Source: Pedobacter roseus
GTDB lineage: Bacteria > Bacteroidota > Bacteroidia > Sphingobacteriales > Sphingobacteriaceae
Assembly: GCF_014395225.1 (NCBI RefSeq)
Contig: NZ_CP060723.1
Location: 124,001 to 188,000, forward strand
Length of the DNA stretch: 64,000 bases
Direction: 5' to 3'
The notes below the pieces were generated by a model that did no database searches, had not been told where the DNA came from, and was given only the letters and a program-made list of their open reading frames with translations. This document shows, piece by piece, positions 8,600 through 15,835 of the stretch (the stretch's first letter is position 1; each line of letters starts with the position of its first letter). Both the position numbers and the translations under genes were made by a program.

Positions 8600-9892
8600 T
8601 TATGTTCCCGTAAATATTTTGGGTACCGCAATACGCTGTGAAGAATATATACCTGAATGGCCACTGAAAAAATAGGCTGTAAAACAGGCTACCGCAAAAA
8701 ACATGGTGTATTCACTACCAAAAAGTTCTATACCCATAATCGTACAGGCAAGGGGTGTATTCGTTGCACCAGCAAAAACAGCAATAAATCCAAGGGCAGC
8801 AAACAAACTAACTGGAGCATTTAATAAGGTCGAAAGTGCATTGCCTAATGTTGCGCCAATATAAAACAAAGGCGTTACCTCACCACCTTTAAATCCAGTT
8901 CCTAATGTTAAAGTTGTGTAAATGGTCTTCCATAACCAGCTCCAAGTATCTGCTCCACCAGGCTGAAAAGCAGAGGGAATTGTAACGGCTCCTTGGTATT
9001 CGCTATCCACGCCCAAACTTAAGTAATCCGGTTTCCCGATGGCGTAAGTCAAGCCTATAATAATCAGACCACCGATAACAGGAATAAGCCACTGGATCTT
9101 ACATACTTTAGAAAAAAAGGCCTTGATCTCATGCACCATTACAGCAAACAGGTAGCTGGCCAGACCAAACAATGTGGATGCTAGAATAACCTTACTAAGC
9201 AGGAGTAGGTTTACCGGCAGGTATTCAGATAGAAAGTAGGCACTTTTCTCTATGAGATCGATGTGATAAGCGGTATGATGGATGCCCCAGGCAGAGACAG
9301 TAAGATCACCAAGCACGCTGGCAATTAATGCGGGAAGTAAAGCCTTGTACTCTATTCTTCCAATGGCCAGAACTTCCATTGCAAATATGGCACCGGTGAG
9401 CGGTGTTCCGAACACCGCCCCAAACCCGGCTGCAATTCCCGCGGTAAGGAGCATCTTGGTGTCTACCTCATTTAGCTTAAACCAGCGGCTAAACATTCCT
9501 GCGATGCTTCCTCCGATTTGTACCGCGGTTCCCTCTCTTCCAGCCGATCCGCCAAACAAATGGGTAATCACTGTAGTTATTAAGATTACTGGCGCCATCT
9601 GCCTGGGCACTCCACCACCCGGCCTATGGATTTCATCCATGATCAGGTTATTTCCTTTTTCTGAGGACCTACCAACTGACTGATAAATCAGGTGGATCAC
9701 AATACCTGCTAAAGGTAGCAGAAAAATGAGACAGGTATGCTGAAAGCGAAAGTGAATGGCCCAGCCTAGCAGCCAAAGGAACAAGGCAACCATACTTCCT
9801 ATTGCAATGGCAACAGGAAGTATAAGCAGCGTCCATCGAACCGCATATTTAAAAACCGAAAGGTGTTCAAATAAAAATTTATTATGTTTCAT
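8600..9892 (-). CDS. CLC-F type fluoride/proton antiporter
   Basis: A 430-residue CLC family membrane protein. The gating motif GREGT is at residues 118-122, with Glu120 as the external gate, and GTGFKGGEVTPLFYIGA is in the second half. Instead of the chloride motif GSGIP it has GNNLI at residues 80-84, the replacement described in fluoride-specific CLC-F antiporters. These export F- in exchange for H+. The operon begins with a fluoride riboswitch and includes enolase, the classic fluoride target, which agrees well. It is the last gene, 18 bases after eno. Confidence 0.9.
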   Translation of the reverse strand: MKHNKFLFEHLSVFKYAVRWTLLILPVAIAIGSMVALFLWLLGWAIHFRFQHTCLIFLLPLAGIVIHLIYQSVGRSSEKGNNLIMDEIHRPGGGVPRQMAPVILITTVITHLFGGSAGREGTAVQIGGSIAGMFSRWFKLNEVDTKMLLTAGIAAGFGAVFGTPLTGAIFAMEVLAIGRIEYKALLPALIASVLGDLTVSAWGIHHTAYHIDLIEKSAYFLSEYLPVNLLLLSKVILASTLFGLASYLFAVMVHEIKAFFSKVCKIQWLIPVIGGLIIIGLTYAIGKPDYLSLGVDSEYQGAVTIPSAFQPGGADTWSWLWKTIYTTLTLGTGFKGGEVTPLFYIGATLGNALSTLLNAPVSLFAALGFIAVFAGATNTPLACTIMGIELFGSEYTMFFAVACFTAYFFSGHSGIYSSQRIAVPKIFTGT

Positions 9893-9910
9893 TGTAGGTT
9901 AGCGGCTGAT

Positions 9911-11185
9911 TTATAATTTTTTATAAAAAGTATTGATTCCTGCAAATGATGCCCTATCACCAAGTTCTTCTTCTATCCGAAGCAACTGGTTAAATTTAGA
10001 TACCCTTTCAGAGCGGCAGCCACTTCCTGTTTTGATGTGCCCCGCACCGGTAGCGACAACCAGATCCGCAATTGTCGTGTCTTCAGTTTCACCACTGCGG
10101 TGAGAAATAAAGCAATTGTAACCGTTTTTTTGGGCTAGTTCTACGGCCTTTAGCGTTTCGGAAACTGTACCGATCTGGTTCAATTTAATCAGTACGCTGT
10201 TTGCAATGCCCTGGTCGATTCCCTGCTGGATAATACTCGGGTTGGTGCAGAATATATCATCTCCAACCAATTCCACTTTGTCTCCCAAAAGGCTGGTCAG
10301 CTTTTTCCATCCCTCCCAATCGTTTTCGCCCAACCCGTCTTCCAACAGGATAATTGGGTACTCTTTTAACCATCCTTCCCAAAAGCCAATCATTTCATCT
10401 GTTGTGATCCGTTCTTTAGAACTTTTATAAAATTCATATTTTCCATTATTCCACATTTCGCTGGTCGCTGGGTCAAGACAAAGGGAAATATCCTTGCCTG
10501 GAGCAAAACCGGCAATATGTATCGCTTCCATGATGATTTGGACGGCTTCCTCATTAGAACTCAGATTTGGCGCAAACCCACCTTCGTCACCAACTCCGGT
10601 ATAATAGCCTTTCGCTTTTAGCAGACTTCTCAGGGAATGAAAAACAGCTTCGCCCATACGGATACTTTCCTTAAACGAGGGGGCGTTATGAGGGGCAATC
10701 ATAAATTCCTGAAAATCGATGTTGTTATCAGAATGCCTTCCCCCATTAATGACATTCATGCACGGTACGGGCATTACGTAACCTTCCCTTTCCACTAGCT
10801 GCCTATACAAGGGAATCCCTTTTGCAACGGCCGAAGCCCGGGCGAAGGCGATTGAGGCCGCAAGCATCGCATTTGCGCCGAGCCTTGATTTATTCTCGGT
10901 TCCATCCAGACCAATTATATGATCATCGAAGGCCTGCTGACCCTCAAAGGATAAGCCGGTGACTGATTTGCCGACTTCGACGTTAATCCCTTTTACTGCT
11001 TTTTCCACGCCTTTACCATTATAGCGCTCTGGATCACCATCTCTAAGCTCTACGGCTTCTTTTTCACCCGTACTTGCCCCGGATGGAGAAATACCCCTTG
11101 CTGTTGTTCCGTTAAGAGTGACTTCTACTGTCGGATTGCCCCTGGAATCCAAAATTTCACGGGCATGAATTTTAGTTAATTTCAT
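9911..11185 (-). CDS. eno: Enolase, divergent copy in fluoride operon
   Basis: A 424-residue full-length enolase (2-phosphoglycerate to phosphoenolpyruvate). Conserved catalytic segments are present: SGASTGE (36-42), His151, Glu160, DEGGFAP, EDGL, VGDD, LIKLNQIGT, SHRSGETEDTTIADL and KTGS. Several otherwise strict positions differ: the mobile loop reads NGGRHSDNN instead of NGGSHADNN, LDPATSE replaces the usual LDxAASE, and KTGSGCRSER replaces KTGSxxRSER/DR. Enolase is inhibited by fluoride plus phosphate, and eno copies are known among fluoride-riboswitch operons. It may be a spare or fluoride-tolerant copy; tolerance is inference. Confidence 0.93.
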   Translation of the reverse strand: MKLTKIHAREILDSRGNPTVEVTLNGTTARGISPSGASTGEKEAVELRDGDPERYNGKGVEKAVKGINVEVGKSVTGLSFEGQQAFDDHIIGLDGTENKSRLGANAMLAASIAFARASAVAKGIPLYRQLVEREGYVMPVPCMNVINGGRHSDNNIDFQEFMIAPHNAPSFKESIRMGEAVFHSLRSLLKAKGYYTGVGDEGGFAPNLSSNEEAVQIIMEAIHIAGFAPGKDISLCLDPATSEMWNNGKYEFYKSSKERITTDEMIGFWEGWLKEYPIILLEDGLGENDWEGWKKLTSLLGDKVELVGDDIFCTNPSIIQQGIDQGIANSVLIKLNQIGTVSETLKAVELAQKNGYNCFISHRSGETEDTTIADLVVATGAGHIKTGSGCRSERVSKFNQLLRIEEELGDRASFAGINTFYKKL

Positions 11186-11243
11186 AGTTTTTTGTTTTAT
11201 ATTGATTTTTAGTATTTCGGTTGCTTACAAATAATTGAGTTTC

Positions 11244-11657
11244 TCAAAAGATCAAAACCAGTGTTCCCCCAATGATCAGCAGGGCACCAAAGAATACTTT
11301 CAGGGTAAGAGCTTCTTTCAGGAACACCATTGCAAGTATAATAGTTAGGGCAACACTCAACTTATCAACAGGGGCGACCTGGGACACTTTCCCGATCTGC
11401 AAAGCCTTGTAGTAGAATATCCAGGACAAGCCGGTGGCAAGGCCAGATAAAAAAAGAAATAGCAGGTTATGCTTTGACAGTTCCGTAATTCCTTTAAGTT
11501 CGCCTCTGGCCATTACGATCCCCCAGGCTACAATCAGTATTACCACCGTTCGTATGGCAGTAGCCAAATCAGAATTGACATTGGTTACGCCGACTTTTGC
11601 AAAGATGGCCGTAAGGGAAGCAAAGAAAGCTGATAATAGCGCGTAGATCCACCACAT
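11244..11657 (-). CDS. Single-domain EamA/DMT family transporter
   Basis: A 137-residue protein with about four or five membrane helices, equal to one EamA repeat (WIYALLSAFFASLTAIFAKVG at the N-terminus, VAPVDKLSVALTIILAMVFL near the end). Single-repeat EamA proteins probably work as dimers. The substrate is unknown. It lies between the PAP2/UppP scar (stop 11662-11669 on this strand) and eno, within the riboswitch-led operon, so fluoride stress is the likely context. Confidence 0.8.
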   Translation of the reverse strand: MWWIYALLSAFFASLTAIFAKVGVTNVNSDLATAIRTVVILIVAWGIVMARGELKGITELSKHNLLFLFLSGLATGLSWIFYYKALQIGKVSQVAPVDKLSVALTIILAMVFLKEALTLKVFFGALLIIGGTLVLIF

Positions 11658-11661
11658 AGTT

Positions 11662-11796
11662 TTATGTTAATTTTCCGTTATTGAATAATTCCAAAGTAAT
11701 GAGTACAAGAACCGTTGCTCCGGCAATGATCCGGTAAATGCCGAACCAGCGGAAAGAATGCTTTTGAAGATAGGTGATGAAAGAGCGGATGGCCAT
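11662..11796 (-). pseudogene. C-terminal remnant of undecaprenyl-diphosphatase (UppP/BacA)
   Basis: In a frame different from the PAP2 gene, the minus strand reads [19 protein letters not shown] followed by [18 protein letters not shown] and NNGKLT-stop. This matches the tail of UppP/BacA membrane phosphatases, which end in a KHSF-x-x-F-x-x-YRII-x-G helix. Only about 44 residues remain, with no catalytic domain. It begins where PAP2 similarity stops (about 11796), the mark of a deletion that joined two genes of the same chemistry. It could be translated only by internal initiation. Confidence 0.65.
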
Positions 11797-12215
11797 CCAT
11801 ACATCCCACCCGCACCTGCTTTACTTAAATGAATGATCGTAGTTAGATTCGGTTCATGGGAAGGGCGTAGACGCTTAACGGTGTTTTTAATCAGTCCTGA
11901 AGCAATCTGATCTGCACTAGCAACTAGTAGCGCAATGGTAATAAGAACCTGCCAAATTTTTTTGCAGAAATTCTGGAAGAGGCAATAAATAATGAAGGCA
12001 TAAAAAGGAAGCCAAAAACGCTTATCACTGGCCCAGTACATGATCGTATCCCAGAATGCATTATGGTGCTGATTTATCCACAAGAACCATTCAGTTTCAA
12101 CCGGCAGGACCATTGCTAACACTGATCTCACTTTGGCAGACAGACAAAGTAAGACAAGCGCAATTAAGATAGCTGCCAGCAATAAGAGTTGAGAATTTAT
12201 TTTTAATTTTTTCAC
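11667..12215 (-). pseudogene. PAP2-family phosphatase, truncated by fusion to uppP 3' end
   Basis: The reading frame begins with GTG at 12215 right behind the riboswitch, giving 182 residues. Residues 1-140 are PAP2-like: membrane helices and the first active-site motif K-x6-RP (Lys110-Pro118). Motifs 2 (PSGH/SSH) and 3 (SR-x5-H-x3-D) are absent. After GGMYG (residue 140) the frame turns into nonsense because the DNA there encodes a UppP tail in another frame. It is probably an inactive relic, although it remains the first reading frame of the operon and may still matter for translation of later genes. Confidence 0.72.
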
Positions 12216-12267
12216 CTACAATACTTTGACCGGCAGATTTTATTACCTGCTGGAATTTCTATTGTAG
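12216..12267 (-). promoter_or_regulatory. Expression platform of the fluoride riboswitch
   Basis: On the minus strand the aptamer ends in CTACAATA (12260-12267) and the bases directly before the GTG start are TATTGTAG (12216-12223), a perfect 8-bp complement. Without fluoride the two can pair, covering the translation start and unfolding the aptamer end. With fluoride the CTAC is held in the aptamer and the start is freed. This on-switch model is inferred from pairing alone. Confidence 0.6.
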
Positions 12268-12318
12268 GCGCCATCAGCTTTTGAAAAAAGCGGTTGAATC
12301 GGAAGGACACCATTTCCG
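12264..12318 (-). ncRNA. Fluoride riboswitch (crcB motif) aptamer
   Basis: Read on the minus strand: stem CGGAA/TTCCG around the loop ATGGTGTCC, then ATTCAACC, stem GCTTTT/AAAAGC with loop TTC, then TGATGGCGCCTAC. This matches the known aptamer order of hairpin, ACCG-type joint, hairpin, and GCTGATGRC-CCTAC tail. Loop bases GGTGTC can form the pseudoknot with GGCGCC, with two G-U pairs. It lies 49 bases before an operon with a CLC-F antiporter and enolase, both established members of this regulon. Confidence 0.93.
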
Positions 12319-12323
12319 TATTG

Positions 12324-12354
12324 CAAATATAATACTAATAAAATGATGTGCAAA
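12324..12354 (-). promoter_or_regulatory. Bacteroidota-type promoter of the fluoride operon
   Basis: On the minus strand, TTTG (12351-12354) and TATATTTG (12324-12331) match the -33 TTTG and -7 TAnnTTTG elements of the Bacteroidota primary sigma factor, with a 19-base spacer. Transcription would start just before the first stem of the riboswitch at 12318, so the placement is mutually consistent. Confidence 0.7.
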
Positions 12355-12553
12355 ATCTTAAAGTAGGTGTTGAGAATTTAATTTATCACTATTCCTCCTT
12401 ATTTGAATACGAGAACCAGTTTCTTATTCTTCTACCGTTTAAACAAGCATCATATCACGGGATTAAAGCTTTTCTTAAACAAAATGAAACCGCCTGGAAA
12501 TAACCATGTTATCTATATAGGAATTTTTTTTATAACCCTAAAAAATTAAAGTT

Positions 12554-12892
12554 ATGGGATACCATGAATGGAAAAACTGTATTGATGCATGCTTAAAGTG
12601 TGCTTCAATTTGCAATCATTGTGCAAGTTCATGCACTCAGGAAGAAGACGTGAAAATGATGGCGCGGTGTATTGAGCTTGATATGCAATGTGCAGCCATC
12701 TGCTACTCTGCCGCTCAATTGATGAGTATGGGTAGCTCTTTTGCTCAAGACATTTGCCGTATTTGCGCAGATATTTGCCAGCAATGCGGAGATGAGTGTA
12801 GTAATCATCATACCCAGCATTGTCAGGAATGTGCAGATGCTTGTAAGGCTTGTGCGGAAGAATGCAGAAGAATGACAGGAGTAGCTGCTTAA
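12554..12892 (+). CDS. Cys-rich four-helix-bundle protein (DUF326, Csp-like)
   Basis: A 112-residue protein with about 20 cysteines, arranged as C-x2-C and C-x3-C pairs along four predicted helices (CIDACLKCASICNHC, CIELDMQCAAIC, CRICADICQQC, CQECADACKACAEEC). This is the pattern of DUF326 and of cytosolic copper storage proteins of the Csp3 kind, which line a helix bundle with thiolates to hold many Cu(I) ions. There is no signal peptide, so it should be cytosolic. It stands alone, between the fluoride promoter and a terminator, and may serve the copper resistance genes further right. Confidence 0.85.
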   Translation: MGYHEWKNCIDACLKCASICNHCASSCTQEEDVKMMARCIELDMQCAAICYSAAQLMSMGSSFAQDICRICADICQQCGDECSNHHTQHCQECADACKACAEECRRMTGVAA

Positions 12893-13914
12893 GATGCCAA
12901 TCACCGTGAGCATTAATTGATTAAGGGCAGCATTCTAGTTGCCCTTTCATTTTTATAAATAGGCAAATTTATTCCATTCATTTTATTTTCATTATTCCCT
13001 CATTATTTGATATTTACCAAGGTTTGAGGTTGTTCTTGGTATGTCCTTTCTCTAGCCTTAAAAAAATGGGTTTTTTAGGATATGATTCTCATAAACTCAT
13101 TCCATTATTCAAATAAGAATTTCAGTTTTTGATGATGAGTACTTGATAATTCGAATTCTATGAAAATGAAGGCTAGATGCGAGTTGAGGAATGCATTAAA
13201 TAATGCATGAACTTTCAATTCCCGCTTCATCAAATTATTTCAAAAAACAAAAAATACAAATTTCATTTCAATGGCGGTGTTAAATCAATCACGTTGTTAA
13301 ACCGAGGGTATGTACCTTCTAAATTAAATGCAAGCTACATGGCATTTGCGCATAATTGTAAAAAAATTTAGACCAAACGGATTTCCCCCCGTTTATCCTA
13401 TAATTGAATAATATTCAAGCTGATCGATGTTCGCAATTGAAACTAATCCACATGCTTATTTGGCTAATTAGATAGCAGTTTATGGAGTTCAACACTGATG
13501 TCTAGACAATTGGTGTTTTATAAATAGTTGCGGTATATCTTAATTTTAGGGAAAATTCTAAAAAGTTCGAACCGAAAAATTCAATTTAATCTATTGTAAG
13601 TGACTTATTTTCAAGTTCTTAATGTTTAAAAAATAAGAGGCATACTTTTTAGATGCCTCATATTGCCACTTAGTAGGGTCAACCCGCGGAAGTTCGACCC
13701 TTTTTGAGCATTGTGAAGCTGTGGTTAATTTTGATAAAGTTTTGAACAACAAGATGGAGGGACAGTATAGGAAAAAGAAATTATTCGATGACAATCGAAA
13801 GTAGGGTGAGAAATATCGTAACCTAATATTTGTTGATATTTTGTAACGGTTTTGTTGCGGTTTATCCTCTCATCTTTTTAGATTAATGCAGATTTTAGCG
13901 CCTATATATTTAGG
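12893..13914. other. Non-coding kilobase with no convincing gene
   Basis: Apart from the terminator at 12923-12952, this AT-rich stretch shows no supported gene. A 67-codon minus-strand frame at 13591-13794 includes VELPRVDPTKWQYEASKKYA, which looks vaguely protein-like and could be the relic of a lost gene, but I cannot assign it. An imperfect inverted repeat, GGGTCAAC (13677-13684) with GTTCGACCC (13693-13701), lies inside it. The region separates the fluoride/copper-storage part from the RND operon and may be an old insertion or deletion site. Confidence 0.5.
12923..12952 (+). terminator. Rho-independent terminator of the DUF326 gene
   Basis: AAGGGCA (12923-12929) pairs with TGCCCTT (12940-12946) around a 10-base loop, followed by TCATTTTT. 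It stands 30 bases after the stop codon. Confidence 0.75.
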
Positions 13915-14310
13915 TTGTTAAATTTGAAGGGTTTGAAAGTTAAGCAGGTACCAAATTGCTCTATAATTGGAGTCGTCTTGCTGTACCTGATTATCTCTTT
14001 GGGCAATATCTTTTTTTTATCCAACCTCTCCCTTTTAGAGTCCGCCCGGGGAATAAAATCAGCTGCGCAGTACAAAGGTAGCTTTTCTCCGCTTGGAAAG
14101 GATTCAAAAATTACCAGACAATTTAAGTGTATCCTTGATGAACGCAAGAAAACCGTGCTTCCTGTTTTGGAAGCTTTTCTTATCGGCGTCATCTTATTTT
14201 TGGGGCTTTCGCTTTTAGCCTCTAACCTAAACAGGTATTTTCTTGAGATCAGATACAGGATTGCCGGATCAGTCCCAATTTATATTTCCAACCAGGTCTT
14301 TCGGATCTGA
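13915..14310 (+). CDS. Hypothetical two-helix membrane protein upstream of RND operon
   Basis: There is no ATG in this open frame; TTG at 13915 is the most plausible start and would give 131 residues. Two hydrophobic segments are seen (about 18-38 and 88-110), with a polar stretch between them rich in Lys and Arg. I recognise no family. It precedes the TolC-like gene by 126 bases in the same orientation. It could be a small accessory protein of the efflux system or a truncated gene; the unusual start keeps confidence moderate. Confidence 0.45.
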   Translation: MLNLKGLKVKQVPNCSIIGVVLLYLIISLGNIFFLSNLSLLESARGIKSAAQYKGSFSPLGKDSKITRQFKCILDERKKTVLPVLEAFLIGVILFLGLSLLASNLNRYFLEIRYRIAGSVPIYISNQVFRI

Positions 14311-14436
14311 GATTTATCTCAATTTTCTTTTATTGACAGGTCCTTCAAATGATGAAGTGACGACGGCCGGTTAATCACCGTGTTTCCTGTCCAAGACGTC
14401 CGTCAAATCTTTTTCCTTAAATTTTAATTTAAAGAC

Positions 14437-15828
14437 ATGATCCGTATTAAACAGATTTTCTGTTTGTTCCCACTTTTATATATGGGGCTGGAAAGCCATG
14501 CCCAAACCTCCCCAAAGCCCATCGGGATCGTTGATCTGATCGATCACGTGACCGCTTTTTCACCTTCACTGGCCGCTGATTCAGCAACAGTTGATATACG
14601 TGCCGCCCAGTTAAGAGAGACCGCGGCGAATGCCCTTCCAAATCTGAAGCTTAATTATCAGGCAGATCTGGGCTCAAACAATAATGTTGCAGGGCCATAC
14701 ATGGCCTTTGGTATTGTTCCTTCCAATTCCAGAGGTGTTAGGACTGAAAGCACTACCAAGGCTACACTTACTAATCTTGGTATTGTCTCCCTTGATTGGG
14801 AGGTCTATAATTTTGGTGCCTATAAAGCTCAGAATGCAGTCGCCAAATCAGAACTTGTCGTTGAACGATCCAAGTTTGCCCAGCGCCGATACCAGACAAG
14901 GGCCATCGCTATTGATGATTACCTGAGTCTACTAAAGCTTCAGGACATGCTATCCATTCAAGCAAGCAATATCAGTCGCAATGAGCAGATCAACCGTTCG
15001 ATTTTATCCCTTGCCAGAAGCGGTGTGCGTCCGGGTGTGGATACCAGTATCGCAGGGGCCGAACTCTCCAAATCAAGATTGAACTATATTGAAATGGACA
15101 ATACCTACAGACAGGTTCAGCTCGACATTGCAGCAATCAGCGGGCTAAATCCGGAAAGTATTGTCGCTGACAGTACGATCCTGGATCGGCTAAAATCGCT
15201 TGAGGTAAACCTATCGGTAAAGTTGACCGACAGTTCAAGCCATCCGCTGCTTGATTTCTACAAAAGCAATTATCTAAGCAGCGTTGAGAAGGAAAACCTG
15301 GTCAAAAAAGCCTATAATCCAAAGGTAAGCCTGCAAGCTGCTGCCTGGTCAAGGGGATCAAGCATTGATGCCAATGATAATTTCAACAGTCTCTCGAATG
15401 GCTTGGAATGGCAACGGGAAAATTACCTCGTGGGCGTAGGGATCAGTTATAACTTATTTGATCTGCGCAGGCGTCAGTTGAAGCTTAGGACCCAAAAGGC
15501 CAGTAGCAATTTTTACTTAAAGGAACTACAGCAGGAGCGGCTAATGTTATCAAATGCCGCCCTTCAGGCAGGCCTTGAGATCAGTACCGCGCATAAAAGA
15601 CTCGATGAAATACCAAACCAGCTAAAGGCAGCGGCCGCAGGGTATCGCCAGAAGCTCTCGCTTTATAAGAACGGGCTGACCGACATCATTGAGCTCAATG
15701 CAGCCCTGACCATCCTTTACCGTGCAGAAACCGATTTTGTCAACGCAAAATATCTGTACATCCGGGCGCTTTTTCAAAAGGCTATCGCCACCAACCAAGT
15801 AGATTCACTGTTAAACACATTAAAATAA
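14437..15828 (+). CDS. TolC-family outer membrane efflux protein
   Basis: A 463-residue exported protein with a signal peptide ending near SHA-Q (residue 23). It has the long helical pattern of TolC/OprM proteins (AAQLRETAANALPNLKLNYQ, then SRGSSIDANDNFNS and GVGISYNLFDLRRRQLK), with internal duplication of the helical hairpin. It forms the outer membrane channel of a tripartite pump, with the RND permease gene starting 8 bases downstream and the adaptor gene after that. The exported compound cannot be read from the sequence; the surroundings suggest metals or toxic organics. Confidence 0.88.
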   Translation: MIRIKQIFCLFPLLYMGLESHAQTSPKPIGIVDLIDHVTAFSPSLAADSATVDIRAAQLRETAANALPNLKLNYQADLGSNNNVAGPYMAFGIVPSNSRGVRTESTTKATLTNLGIVSLDWEVYNFGAYKAQNAVAKSELVVERSKFAQRRYQTRAIAIDDYLSLLKLQDMLSIQASNISRNEQINRSILSLARSGVRPGVDTSIAGAELSKSRLNYIEMDNTYRQVQLDIAAISGLNPESIVADSTILDRLKSLEVNLSVKLTDSSSHPLLDFYKSNYLSSVEKENLVKKAYNPKVSLQAAAWSRGSSIDANDNFNSLSNGLEWQRENYLVGVGISYNLFDLRRRQLKLRTQKASSNFYLKELQQERLMLSNAALQAGLEISTAHKRLDEIPNQLKAAAAGYRQKLSLYKNGLTDIIELNAALTILYRAETDFVNAKYLYIRALFQKAIATNQVDSLLNTLK

Positions 15829-15835
15829 TAAAGAT

